From positions 65,801,093-65,865,092 of the forward strand of contig OX344763.1 of the NCBI GenBank assembly GCA_947034895.1: a DNA stretch of 64,000 bases, read 5' to 3'. Origin of the DNA: Rhytidiadelphus loreus. Its lineage: Eukaryota; Streptophyta; Bryopsida; Hypnales; Hylocomiaceae. Below, one piece after another: positions 34,184-45,800 of the stretch (position 1 is its first letter; each line of letters opens with the position of its first letter). The notes under the pieces were generated by a model that was given only the letters and a program-made list of their open reading frames with translations, had not been told where the DNA came from and did no database searches. The position numbers were made by a program, and so were the translations under genes.

Positions 34184-37036
34184 ATGGATTTTCATAGACC
34201 TCATGAGTTTGTAAATCCAGTTCCTACACTTGCAGCTGGTGTTCAGGCCTGCGAAGGAATTCCTCGTGCAAAATGGGTGTCATTGCCCGTCACTCTAAGA
34301 AATGAAGAGGGGTTGGACGTCGCAAGGGGTGTTTGTCAAAATGTTGACCCGGACTTGATCATTGACATGGATAAGAAGCCTCTTGGTGATGATCGAGTTG
34401 CCATTCAGATTGCAGAGTCTTTGAATGAAGAGTTGTTCTCATCTGCAAATATGTGGTCGTTGCGCTCTTGGCACATTAAACGAGTGTTTCTCCACAATGG
34501 TGTAAATTTGTATGACCATGACCAGACCTATATATACAACATGGCTGCAAACGCCTCAAACAGAAGAGTTCGTAAAGGGGTTCGATCATATGAAACAACT
34601 TGTGAGAAGGTTGATCATGTTGTGCCTCCTAAGAGAGAGTTTCTCCTCACTATGGAATCCATCACAACAGTTTCCATGAAAACATGTTGCAGTAGAAATT
34701 GTGTGCAGCCTTTTCCTCGTGAGCAAATTCAAGCAATTCGGACTGACCTCTATGGAGGTTATGACTTCAAGGCTCGCAACAAGACACTTTTAGAGGTGCA
34801 TAGGCAAATCCACAAAGACGTTGATGGCAAGGAGTGGATAACTTTGAAAGGTAGGGAAGTGTGTCCCACAGCGTGGTGGATCATTCGTGGGATTGCAAAA
34901 GCTACCTACTATAGGTATAAAGAAAAGGCCAGAGTTGGAAAGCAATCTGAGGTCCATGGAAATGTGGGATCAAAGAAGCCCCGCATGCATACTCTTCAAG
35001 CTACCGCCACACTTCGACAACTTATTGAGTCTGATGCAGATAAAATGCCACACAAGACAAGAACATTAGAATCTGGGGAGAAAGTCCCATCAATGGTTCT
35101 ACCTTCTGCATTTCGTTGGAGTGAGCAATTACCAAAAATCAATGAGTGTAATGCATCACTTGACTTGCAACCAATTTCTTCTAGTGGCTTGAGCAACATT
35201 CACCGTGCTTCTTTCCCAGAATTTGCTGCAAAGGCTCGTGGAGACACTTTCGCTAGGTGTGGCCTTTGTGATACATACAAGCAATTGAGGAGTGCTTGTG
35301 TGTGTTCGGAGATACAAAATAAGTGGACTAATCTTTTGAATATCCATGTTGCCGGGCAGAAGGCCCATAGGGAATACTACTACGGAAATCGGTATTTTTC
35401 CGAGACATACCCAGAGAAGATGTTGTGCATCATTCATGATAAAATGGATCATTCAAAGACGTCTTCTCCACACTTTTCTCACAAGACCAAAGTGATAGAG
35501 TCCTTCATGAAAATGCCCGTTGCTGTTACAGGTATGATTGCTCATGGTCATGGAGATGTGCGATATGCACACTACGGTTTGGGCATTTACCCATTTGATT
35601 CAAATCATACCATTGGATCCATTGCAAGGTTGTTGCGTGATTTGGAAGGACCGCCAAAGAATTCATCACGCACGTTATTTTCTATCAAGAGAGACCAATC
35701 CACCTTGACGAAGGCACTTCTAATTGGAGCAGAGAATTGCTTGGACTCCCTCCTTCCACCTCTACAAGAACCGATTCCGGCTCAACCTCTCCCACCAGTA
35801 TTAGTATTGCAATTGGATAATGCTTCAGGGGACAACAAGAATCGATATGTTTTTGCCTTTTGCTCTTTGCTTGTATATAAAGGCATTTTTCGTGAGGTGT
35901 ACATCAACTTCCTCATTGTAGGACACACTCACGAAGACATTGATGCTCTTTTTGGTCGATGGTCTTCAAGATTGAAGACAAATAACTACCCAACACTTCC
36001 TTTGCTCATGAAATCCTTTATGGATTGTGAAATGCATCCCGTGATTCTTCATCTCATTGAGGAGCTTCCTGATTTCAAAAAATTTGTGGAGGGTTACTTG
36101 GGCTCTCGCGGGGACTACCTTGAAGGACATTCGAAGTCCCAACAATTTAAGTTTTTCATGGATTCTTCAGGATGGCCTTTGATGGAGTATAAGAATTTGT
36201 GTACAGACGATAAGTGGTTGCCAGAGCATGGCAAAGGAATTAGGTTGTGGATTGAGAGTGAAGATGGACTTCCCATAGTGCCAAGTGGTAGTCCTCTACC
36301 TTTGGCTCCTCAACCGATGAAAGCTCTTGATGACATAAAGAAGGGCTTGAATGGTTATGTTGGACATTGGAACAAAATGGCAAATGACGATTACACTGGA
36401 GAGTTTAGGCGGAAGAATGGCCCACTACAAGATTATTGGAAAGGTGTCAGAAGTGCTTTGGATGCTCCTCTTCAAGTGCGTGAGGTGTTACTTGATGGAT
36501 TTTGGCCAGCTTCGAGGATCGCCCCTGACGAGACAGATCGAATGCAAAGAGATGGCACATTGCGTGAAGAAGATGCAGAGGATGCACCCTTTGTTGGACG
36601 TAGACGTGATCGTCCATGTCCTTCCTTTCGTGTTAATCGTGATACGCACGCAGGTTCTTTTGTTGTGGTGCGTCCCGCAGATCATGACCCGAAGCCATTT
36701 TGGCTTGCCAAGGCCATTACGGCTCCCAGCCCAGATCCGGGGCATATGCATAAGATCAAAATCCAATATTGGACACCTACTTCGGATCGGCACATTGATA
36801 TGGTGAACTATGCCGGATGGGACACCAAAGAAGGGAATGTGTGGCGTGAGGATCGCGTAATACCTTCAGATTGGGCAAATACAGATTGTATCATGACAGC
36901 TTGGAAGCCATGTTTTCGTGAAACAACTAAACATCCAAAAGTGACAATTCCAAGTTTGCAAATTGATATCATAAAGGCATCAGTGGCGGCCTTTACGACA
37001 ACTGCAACTAATGATGACTCTATGGAAGAAGATTGA
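34184..37036 (+). CDS. Putative DDE/RNase H-fold transposase (DUF7869-like), 950 aa, intact
   Basis: The ATG at 34184 follows an acceptor (TTTTCAG|AATGG). An upstream in-frame ATG at 34124 would translate a palindrome and is less likely. The N-terminal half has Cys-rich spots: TCCSRNCVQPFPREQIQAIR, a helical VCPTAWWIIRGIAKATYYRY, and DTFARCGLCDTYKQLRSAC. The central part has CIIHDKMDHSKTSSPHF, then LQLDNASGDNKNRYVFAF and FLIVGHTHEDIDALFGRWSS. The spacing of these Asp/Glu blocks fits a DDE-type RNase H fold and matches my recollection of the DUF7869 family. The C-terminus is less conserved. It is the only intact large gene in the element and presumably moves it. It ends in TGA. Confidence 0.7.
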   Translation: MDFHRPHEFVNPVPTLAAGVQACEGIPRAKWVSLPVTLRNEEGLDVARGVCQNVDPDLIIDMDKKPLGDDRVAIQIAESLNEELFSSANMWSLRSWHIKRVFLHNGVNLYDHDQTYIYNMAANASNRRVRKGVRSYETTCEKVDHVVPPKREFLLTMESITTVSMKTCCSRNCVQPFPREQIQAIRTDLYGGYDFKARNKTLLEVHRQIHKDVDGKEWITLKGREVCPTAWWIIRGIAKATYYRYKEKARVGKQSEVHGNVGSKKPRMHTLQATATLRQLIESDADKMPHKTRTLESGEKVPSMVLPSAFRWSEQLPKINECNASLDLQPISSSGLSNIHRASFPEFAAKARGDTFARCGLCDTYKQLRSACVCSEIQNKWTNLLNIHVAGQKAHREYYYGNRYFSETYPEKMLCIIHDKMDHSKTSSPHFSHKTKVIESFMKMPVAVTGMIAHGHGDVRYAHYGLGIYPFDSNHTIGSIARLLRDLEGPPKNSSRTLFSIKRDQSTLTKALLIGAENCLDSLLPPLQEPIPAQPLPPVLVLQLDNASGDNKNRYVFAFCSLLVYKGIFREVYINFLIVGHTHEDIDALFGRWSSRLKTNNYPTLPLLMKSFMDCEMHPVILHLIEELPDFKKFVEGYLGSRGDYLEGHSKSQQFKFFMDSSGWPLMEYKNLCTDDKWLPEHGKGIRLWIESEDGLPIVPSGSPLPLAPQPMKALDDIKKGLNGYVGHWNKMANDDYTGEFRRKNGPLQDYWKGVRSALDAPLQVREVLLDGFWPASRIAPDETDRMQRDGTLREEDAEDAPFVGRRRDRPCPSFRVNRDTHAGSFVVVRPADHDPKPFWLAKAITAPSPDPGHMHKIKIQYWTPTSDRHIDMVNYAGWDTKEGNVWREDRVIPSDWANTDCIMTAWKPCFRETTKHPKVTIPSLQIDIIKASVAAFTTTATNDDSMEED

Positions 37037-37319
37037 TTAGTTCATAGTTCATAGTTCTATTACTAGTAGACTATTGTTTTGGTAGTTCAATTACAATTAG
37101 AATGATCATTGCAACTGATCAATGATCATATATGTATTTGTTTTATTATGATAGTGTGGCTATGTAAGTAAGGAAATCCTATTTCTATTAATAGTAAACT
37201 TATTTCATACTATTGCATCTTCAAACTTTATATTTAACTAATTTTTTGATATATTTTGTTTATTTTTCATGTGTTTCATATCAAAGTTGAACATACCTCG
37301 AATATGTAGATTAGTTCTT

Positions 37320-37599
37320 TGACATTTTTAAGTCTCAATTTAAAGAAATGTCTCACTTTATAATGTCTTTGAGTATTTTTTTCTCCTTTTCACAAATAAG
37401 TTTGTGAATCCAAATGTGATTTCAAATTTTAACCATTATTTTTTAATGGTTGAAAAATAATCAAATACATATTTTGACATTTCTAAGTCTCAATTTAATG
37501 AACAATCTCAATTTAATGAAAGATTTCTTGAACCTAAATATAGGAATGAATTAAAATGAGACTGCAACTTGTCTCATTTTAACGAATAAGGCCTTGTTT
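37320..37599 (-). repeat. Right terminal inverted repeat with subterminal GTCTCA motifs
   Basis: The 25-bp TIR occupies 37571-37595, followed by GTTT. Going inward, the motif GTCTCAATTTAA or a close variant recurs near 37331, 37349, 37485 and 37504, with an inverted copy near 37553. Two of these lie in 26-bp direct repeats that begin TTTGACATTT and differ at one base. Subterminal motif clusters like this serve as transposase binding sites in several DNA transposon families; that role is inferred here. Confidence 0.8.
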
Positions 37600-39490
37600 G
37601 TTTTATTTGTGTTCGAGTTCCGTACTAATTTCATGTTTTAAGTTCAAGAAGTTTGGCAGATTTGCATAAGCTATTTGTGTTTTTGTTTCTTTAGAATCCA
37701 GGGAGGCAAAGTGGAAATGAAATACTTCGGACTGAACATGCTCAAGTGAAAAGGTGATACAATTCTTCATTTTTTGTGCTTCGTGCTTTTCCTGTAGTAG
37801 ACATGGCAAAAGGGACTTTCATGTATGTTAGCGTAGATTGTTATGTTACTGATGAAGAGTTTTTTCCGTACTTGCTTCAGAAGCCTACTGGGGTGGTTGA
37901 ATTTAACAGCTTCAGCATGTCCAAAAACATATATCTTTGATCATTTTGGCAGGTGTAGTGCAAACATATGGAACATCGTTTTCACGATTTCATTAGAAAG
38001 AGTGATATGTATTCGTGACTCAAATTACCAAGGTAAATGTTCTTTTTCAATGCAAAGTCTCAGGAATTTTGTTGTGGATATTGGGTAAAGCAAAGCTGAA
38101 TAGTCATTAGTGTTGTATTGAAAAAAAGACAAGGACCAAGGCGGCTTCATCATTTGACTTGTGTTTGTGGAATGCCAAAACTCTAGAATCTAAAGTATAT
38201 AGCAAAAGAAATTATCATTTGGTTTTGAAGGAAAAAAAACACCTCTAGAAAGTGCATGACCAAATGGAGAAGTTGATTCAGGGTCCCCAGAAAGTTCTAT
38301 GTGATGTTAGTGTGAAGTGCACATTTTATAGCCTGTTTTGATGTTGATTGATTTTGGAATTTTGGAAAATTAAAAAGGTGGATTGCAGTTTTTGTACTAC
38401 TTTGATTGAAAAAATTTGTAATGATGTCATGCATACTGTGTCATACTTTTGTGATTCTGAAGTTTTCTGTGTTTTTCAATGGGCTTTTGTGTTAAATTGT
38501 GATGATGCTAGAAAATTGCATGTATAGAGCATGTGGGTCGCACTAGGAAGGCTTTTTAGAGTACCAACATTATTACTCGTAAGAGTGATAGTCTAGAGTC
38601 CTTACAAATGGTTGTTCTGTATGACATCATCCCTGGAGGAGTGGGAAGCCCAAGTGTGTTATGAGAAATTTCTTGTAATATTATGATGGTTTTTCTGTAA
38701 GGTCAATATTGTTAAATGCAATGTACTTAATGTTTATTTTGCAGTTTTGCATGGGCAAGGTATGTAATCTTGTCTTCTTTAGTCTTTTTCTTTTCCAAAA
38801 TTGCAAGTTATGTTGGGTAAGAGTGAAGAGGTGATATGTTGAATCCTCAATTTAGACTGATCTCGTATGTTCCTTCTTCAGGTATCACTATACTCAAAAG
38901 TGAAGTGAAAGTAAAAGGTGGACAAAATTATTTTGCTTTTCATTTCAGGTTATTTTTCTGAACTTCATGAAATATTTGTTGGAGGGAAGGTATCATCTAC
39001 ATATTTGTAGATGTAGGAATTTCTACAGTTGTAGACAGTATGTGCTATATCAAATGAGAAGGGCATATGAGCTATGTTACGTCTTGACAGGTTGAAAAGG
39101 AACCAATTCAGGTTAAAGAGTACGCTGAATTGAGCAAATTCCTTGCTTCAAGCTCTTCTGATGAAAGTCTTCGAGTATGAGATGTAGAAATACAATGCTA
39201 GGTTCATAAGTGTTTTTTTGAATCATTCTTTTCTTGATTCAACGATCTTTTGTCGTACGTCAAGGAGTACATATTGCTATTGCTTTTGCTGAGCATTTCG
39301 GATGCGCACATGAACAGTCAGTAGTTTTTAAAGCATTTGTAGTTGAATCTGGCCTCAACATGTTGAAGATTGATTAGGACTTTGGAAGGTATGAGCATGC
39401 TCAAATTCCTGAACAGGAATGATACTTATTTGGGGACCTTTTTTTAGGTAAATGATACTTTATGATGAAATCTCTATTACTAACATGGTG
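37600..39490. other. Right flank of the 19-kb element, no gene seen
   Basis: Non-coding AT-rich sequence. Before the element inserted, this DNA was contiguous with the segment ending at 18580. One short open frame (37843-38088) has no recognisable features. Confidence 0.4.
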
Positions 39491-39509
39491 CGTCTGCGTG
39501 TTTTCAGTG

Positions 39510-41409
39510 GGTGAACTGCTTCCAAGAGCATGAGCAGAATGTTGCTGATGTCGAGTGCTGTAATGATGAAAGTCCTTTACTTTCTGGTGAATTTGAAGGA
39601 CTGGGATGCAGTTCCAACAGAAGCTATGCATTCAAACAGTGGGTTCCAAATGTTTATTCAGAATGTCCGTTTCAATCCTGCAGGCCAGTAGTCTTACCAC
39701 TTCTACCATTTTACTAATGTCTAAGTTAAGCATTTCAAAACAGAATGGTGTGATGTACTGTCTATGGTGAAGCATATTATATTGGAAATTCATCATGGAA
39801 TTAATTATGAGAATATTCGTAGGACATTCTATTTTCTAATATAAACAGTAACTCTAATGATTTGTGATTTTCTTACAAGGTATTGCATAGTTTCGACTAA
39901 AAGTAAGTAAATGCATGTTATAGTACTAGACCGTCACTTGCAGAGATGTAACAAGAGGTGGCTAAGGTATTCACTAGTGACGCTAAAGTAAGTGCCTTGT
40001 TAAAGAGTCCTACTAATAGAAGTTGCCTCTCGGGAGATTCATAGGGTGTGATGAAGCTTTCACATTTAATGACTGAGGTCTGCATGGAGTATCCGTACAT
40101 TGAAGCCAACAATAAATTAAACCTATCACCTTTCCGTTCACATTTTAACGAATTGTGATGCTAAACTGTAATTGTTCAATTGGCACAACAAATTTGGATT
40201 TTGCATTCTATGATGAAGCTTATTTAGCTTCTTCTTCCATTACGTCCATTCGCATGTTGACTACCTTAGATTTTGCAGAGTCTGTGTTAAAGCCGCATCA
40301 CATCATTTGAACCCAGTGTGATCATATTGCAATTCATTCTTGTGCACTTGCCAGTGAAGAAAGCATTGGTCTGGCCGCCAACAATAATGATAACAGTAAT
40401 TGGACATTGTCACTGTCATTTTTTGGGGGGGGATAAATAAAACGAAATTTTATAGTGAAAAAATTATTGTTGTCTGCATTGGTTAAGTTAATATGTGCAA
40501 ATGCTGTTTGGCAGCTTTCATCCCATGAATGCTAGCTTATAAGTTGGAAATTGGAAGTTGATACTGTAAACAATGGAGTCTATGATAGTACGAAATTGTT
40601 GAGACGCTTGCAATGACTCATAGTATGTTTGCATTCAACTGGACAGTGACTCTTGTTTGTATTTGTCCCGTTTCAGGAGGAAAGTGGATTGAGTCTTCCA
40701 GAGACAACATCTACATTGCGAAGGACATTGAACTTACGGAACACTGTAGGTCCACAATATGAAATAAGAACAGAATCAGGAGTAAGCATGTTCTGATGAA
40801 TTCGTAATTATCCGGAAGTAGTGAGCGAAAAGTAAAAGTAGTACACTACATTTTTAATTAGTGTTGAAAAAATGTATGTAGTTTCTTCTTGACAATAGAC
40901 AGTGTTGCAGATAGCTAATTGTGGTTTCTCATAATTTTTTCCTTTGTTGTTTCTGGTGCAACAAAAGTGAAGAAGCAAATTGTCTTCCAAAGTACTCAGA
41001 AAACAACAGTGCTGTGCATACTGGGTCTTTCGTTGCTAGCAGGAACAGTAAAGTTGCTAAAGACGGATCAAATTGTGGATGCATTTGGGTTGCGCAGATT
41101 CCAAGGACAATAGAATTCCACGGCAGAGTTCTCCATTGTACGTGAGGAGTGACTCACAAAAGCAAAGTGAGCGTACATCAGGTCATGCAGCATGTGAGGA
41201 GTCATGAGGAGACGTAGGAGCTTGTTTGAGTGACGAGAACTTTAAAGGACTTCTTCAGGAAGAACTGGAAGATGAAGATGAGTCCAATGAAATGTACAAA
41301 GAATAGAAAAAAGTTGAATTGCAAAAGTTTTTCTATTCATTGTCAACCTTCTCAAATGAGAATGAATGGTACGTGTATGGCGATGTCACTGGTACATAGC
41401 AAAACAATG
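39510..41409 (+). pseudogene. Exon-like fragments of an unidentified gene
   Basis: Three coding-like pieces occur on the plus strand. At 39510 (after TTTTCAG) is NCFQEHEQNVADVECCNDES with further Cys residues. At about 40960-41130 is a segment including SENNSAVHTGSFVASRNSKV. At 41219-41409 an acidic exon reads DENFKGLLQEELEDEDESNE then KKVELQKFFYSLSTFSNENE and ends at a strong donor, ATG|GTGAGT. The last is broken twice by TAG where Gln would fit. They may be upstream exons of the methyltransferase-like pseudogene that follows, but I could not join them. Confidence 0.3.
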
Positions 41410-42902
41410 GTGAGTGCATTCTGGTTTTCAGTAAGTGAAGTTCATATGTTGCAAGTGATAGGACAAGAGGCCATGAGGAGAGTGTCGACTACTGTAATGG
41501 AAAGATGTAGTTTTCATTTTGGCATTTGTTGCACATGATTGGAAATGCTAACAAATTATGCTTTGTAGTGTAGCCTTAAAAAACCCCACAGTGGTAGAAT
41601 ATTGTCTTCCCTGCCCGTTGTCATTTCCTGTGCGATGATGTTTATCATTTTCAGTGGTGCCACTTAATTTTTAGTACATGAACATGTTGGTACAATGTAG
41701 TATAAGTGAATGGAATCTTATGTGAATCCTGAATACTGGTTCATTACTTTTTGGAATTTGTTGTGTACATTAGCATGTTAAACAAATTTTTGTCAGTAAA
41801 TTAGTGAAATACGTAGGGTAACAAATACTCATAAAATAAAAGTGTGTAGTGGTTCTAACGAAGGAAAATCTGAAATGTCAAGCGAATGTCATCGTCAGCT
41901 CGGAAATGCTCAACAGTGCAAGGCAGTATGATGTGTTCGTAATTTGCGGACAAAGACGGAGTGTGCTATTGAAAGAGACGTTGTAATGTAGGAGCACTGA
42001 AGATTGAAGGAGCGATACGAGTGAATAACAAGGGTGTACAAAGTGAATGTAGTGGCGAGTAAGGAAGGGAAAGCACAGACCCTCTTGCTTTTACATATTT
42101 TCAGAGTATTAGTCGCTGCCATATATGTCTCACAATTGCCAAACACATTTATGATAGAAGGGCTCAGATTGACGTAGTATATGTATGTTAGAGCATGAAG
42201 TAGATGCTTCTGATCTAAGTTTCAGAGACAATGAGTATGTGTTCTACCGAAGTGGTGTTTTCTGTATCCCATACAAAGAATCTGAAATGGAAAAAAGGTG
42301 ACAACCATGCAGTTGTTTTCTCATCAGAATTGCATCCTCTCATCCAGTTCTACTCATGTAAACAATGCAAGTATGGTTGACTGCCAATGCTCACCAGTCA
42401 TGTTTTAACAGATGTCTAGAATGCAAAGGAAAATGTAGTTATCTCTTGTCGACTATTAGGAATGCATGTATCCAACAGGGAATGAAGTGAAACAATCCAG
42501 GATAGAAACCACATCATCAAAAAATTTGGAGAAATATTACAGTGCAATAAATGACTGAGGAAGAATAAACTAAAAATAAGCAAAGTTACACTCCCGTAAC
42601 TGAACACTTTCTAATTATGTTTTACTTTAAGACAAGAAACTTCTCCGAATGGGTCTTGTGATTATCCATTACTATTGTGCCACGTGCTAAGACATGTGTA
42701 GCTAAAATCTGTTGACTTGGCAAACCCTATGACAAAGTACCCCTACGTGGCATGACCATTCTAACAGAAAGAAACAACACTTTTCAGTTTGATTCCGTCC
42801 GAAACAACGCGTCCAAAATGACTAAAGTAAACAACTACCTTCTGTTAGATTTCTGTTGATTCGGTCACTGCATTTCTAGTAGTGATAGCCGTAATGTGAA
42901 GG

Positions 42903-44613
42903 GTGAGAAATAGTGGTGCTCAAGTAAAAGGAGCAATTGTAGGGAGCGATCTTCTTCCATTCCTTTTCACTTGGTTGGACCGTAGTTCTGCAGATTGCAT
43001 GTATACTACAAACCAACTCCGCACTTATACAACGGCTCGTCTTAGTAGTGGAGGCTGGTACATTGACTGTCCTGTCTCCTACACTCATCCGCCAAAAGTA
43101 CATTTCCGGAACTCATTGGAGGACATTGGTGCTATGGACATGGAGGTGAATGAGTTTGCAGGACTCACTAATAGACAGATAAACATGGCCATTTCAAATA
43201 GGGAAGCCAATGATTAGAAGAAAGCGGCTCGTTTCTAAGTTCTTTTGGAATCAAAGGAGAAGAAGGAGAAGGAGAAAGAGGAAAAACTCAAGGCCCTTAT
43301 AGAGAAATTATGGACTTCTGAAAAAAGGTACCTTTTTGATGACTTTCAAATTGCAAAGTCCCCTATGAAGTTTACAAAATGAACATTGTATACATGTTAA
43401 TTGATAGCACAAAGTATCCTATGTTTGCAGTTGTTGGCGGGGAAGCCTCATATGTTTTATGGAGTGCCAAATGCTAGGCCTAGAGTAGATCTAGTATTTT
43501 TTGATTGCTCGGAAAACTTGCCTATGCCGGGACTATTTTCTTCATCAACAAAGGTGCCAATTTGGCACGCAGACTTGGAGAATGAGGGTCTTCAAGTGGC
43601 ATTTCAGTTTGCATTCAAACATTTGTAGGACCATGGCTGCATGATAGTATTTTACTCATAGAGTGCCGATGTTAGAGGCAATATTGCAGGATTGTGTGAG
43701 ACTTATTGTATGGTGAAGAAAAAAGAGTGGTGGGGCATGAATCGTCTCCACTTGACCTCGGCATTGGACACTAGTTCTACAGTAAATTTTGCCATAAAGT
43801 TTTTGAAGTTGTGAATGTCCTTTCCTAATGGATAATATTGTATTTGCTTCTCATGTATATTTTGTTTTTATAATTGCAGACACAGAGGTTTGGAATTAGC
43901 CTCCTTGTGAAGGACTTTGGCGAGAAAGAGAAATCCAATTTCACTTTCAAACGCACCTCAATGATGAAGAAGGCTGGTATGGACATTGGTCGAGACGACA
44001 AGTTGATGAACTAAGCAAAGAAAGATGACATGGCAATGAAAGACGGAAAGCCATGGCGGGAGGCTTGTGAGAAGGATCCCCAATTTTATCAACTCCTCAT
44101 CAAAGCTACAACTACTGAAGGAAATTTGGTTCTTGATTGTACAGCATCAACATGTGAATAATCTATTTCATTATTGTCTATTCAAGTAGAAATTTTGTAA
44201 ATCATCTCTTTCACTAATATTTTATATTCCCTTGACATCAAGTGCATCAATTACTGCTTGTCGTGGCACAAGCCGCCACATAGTGACTTTGGAGGAGAAC
44301 ATTGACATTTTTGATGCCCTCCTCAAACCCATGAGGAAATCTGCTCCAATCGTGGTGAAGGCCCTACCTAAACCACCAACACTTCAAGACTCACATAATT
44401 CGGATGAAATACCCGTGGTGCCTCAAAAATTTGCTTGAAGGGAAAAATTTAGTAAGTAAGTTTGCATATATTTAAGTCTTTTTTTCTATAGAAATTTGTG
44501 TCTTAAAACTCTAACATCGTGTCATATTTGTTTGTAGCCATTGAGGATTGATGTCATTAGATGGGATGATGAAGAAACGAAGTCTTTTCTACAGTCCAAA
44601 AAAGAGTTTTGAT
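42903..44613 (+). pseudogene. N4/N6 DNA-methyltransferase-like gene, decayed
   Basis: Four or five exons are visible. The first ends at 43327 with a charged helix (KEKKEKEKEEKLKALIEKLW). The second starts after TTTGCAG at 43431: RPRVDLVFFDCSEN, in the place of the beta-class motif IV (DLI..DPPY), then FQFAFKHL and DHGCMIVFYS, like the GG.LV.F strand. The third (from 43880) ends TTEGNLVLDCTAST. The fourth continues ASITACRGTSRHIVTLEENI, like motif I plus the gR...iE acidic end. A last exon ends at TGA 44613. At least three TAG and two TAA codons interrupt the frames, and one exon join is out of phase. The GKPWREA...FY..L block matches exon 2 of the fusion gene at 23.3 kb, so the two are related. 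Confidence 0.45.
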
Positions 44614-45034
44614 CTTCCATTGTATGCTAAGCACATGGCCACAGCCTTTGCGTATTTTGGTTGCCATAAACCAAAATGCCGGAAAGAAAGATATGTTCTA
44701 AATGTTTTACAATTTATAGATGGATCAGTATCGGAGGGTAGAGAGACTTCAAAATCGTCTAATGAGGATTCTGCGATTGAATCCATTGCAACTTAGATTT
44801 ATAGAATAGACATATCTCATGAGTCAATCTATTATGTTTGGATTTTATTTATGATTGAATTTGTGTGTTTCAAGGCTACATATAGAGTGTTCATTTTTTT
44901 TCCTTGGTTTTTTTCATTGCGTGATTTCATTCAAAATTGATCACTATTGCTTATTGCAATGAAGTCTCATAGCAGAAAGTTTTAATTGACTTGAAATTTT
45001 TAAACATGAACTCACATTTTTGCAAAATTACAAT

Positions 45035-45048
45035 CACTAGTAGAAAAC
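45035..45048 (+). repeat. CACTA-type terminus
   Basis: CACTAGTAGAAAAC matches plant CACTA termini (CACTA followed by nTAGAAAA). It is followed by many TGACT/AGTCAT motifs on both sides of the hAT insertion (45.05-45.44 and 60.30-61.40 kb), as expected for subterminal repeats of one element split by the hAT. No matching right terminus (TTTTCTACTAGTG) appears before 64000. Confidence 0.5.
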
Positions 45049-45391
45049 AAACTACTAATGACTATTGTTTATGACTGCGTAACCAGTCATTTAGGACACT
45101 TATGACCATAGAATGACTGAAACTGGATTTTGGGCTTAGAATCATAGAAGACGAGTAATTACGGACAAACTAGTCATTTATACCATGAACATTCTTATTC
45201 ATCCTATGCTGATGTGGAACTTCATTAGGGTGTGATTATATGGGGCACTTCCAATGGTGCCTTGCCACATGGCTATAGATCTAGCATGTTGATTTGGCAG
45301 GTTTTTATTGGTTGGTTTTGGAGTGATTCTATTTGATGTCAATGGAATTTTAAATTAATCTGGGAAATATTCAATTCCTTGCCAGTCATTA

Positions 45392-45439
45392 TGTAGGCTG
45401 TTGTAGTCATTATGTAGGTTGTTGTAGTCATTTTGTAGG
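45392..45439 (+). repeat. 21-bp tandem repeats forming the hAT target (left part)
   Basis: TGTAGG recurs at 45392, 45413 and 45434, with TTGTAGTCATTA/T between. The same array resumes after the hAT element at 60290 and 60311 with the same 21-bp period. The hAT therefore inserted inside one tandem array. Confidence 0.85.
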
Positions 45440-45452
45440 CAGGGTTGACAGG

Positions 45453-45800
45453 GCGTCTGGACGTGACGCCGGACGTCCAGAGTCCGCGAGCGCTGACCCC
45501 AGGACATCTTTTGACATACCTGGCGGTAGATGGCGTCCAACCGTTGGACGGGCGGACGGCCGATTCTTCCGACGGAATAGAAGCGGACGGCCCGACGGAG
45601 CAGGAGTGGACAGGCCGACGGGGCAGGAGAGGACGGCCCGACGGAACAGGAGCGGACTGGCAACCGGATCTCCGTCCGCACGTCGAGGGCCCGTCCGCTT
45701 TTGACGGTGACCGTGCGATGTGACGGACGCCGATTTTCCACCGCTCGATCTTGCCATCCACTTATGTGCCGTCCGATGCTCCCGTACGTGGATTCATGCC
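45453..45800. promoter_or_regulatory. GTCCGC array 1 (left end) with TATA box before gene A
   Basis: At least six GTCCGC/GCGGAC motifs and many near-matches (GACGG, CGTCCA) crowd the first 350 bp, in strong GC contrast with the flanks. ATAAATAG at 45811-45818 is a likely TATA box for gene A, whose ATG is at 45985. By analogy with Ac, whose transposase binds short subterminal repeats through its BED finger, these are candidate transposase sites. Confidence 0.7.

Larger units (their letters stand above)
18581..37595. mobile_element. 19-kb DNA transposon with 25-bp perfect TIRs, unclassified family
   Basis: The left end starts AAGGCCTTATTCGTTAAA and its first 25 bases (18581-18605) are the exact reverse complement of the last 25 (37571-37595). 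GTTT flanks both ends directly (18577-18580 and 37596-37599), a possible 4-bp target duplication. Inside are two divergent genes. One is a five-exon methyltransferase/phosphatase-like fusion on the minus strand. The other is an intact 950-codon DDE-like gene on the plus strand. About 20 copies of a 21-bp palindrome occur near these genes and nowhere else in the window. The middle (27.2-33.2 kb) holds tandem repeats, a C-rich array and a MITE-like insertion. I cannot match the TIR to a named superfamily. Confidence 0.85.
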
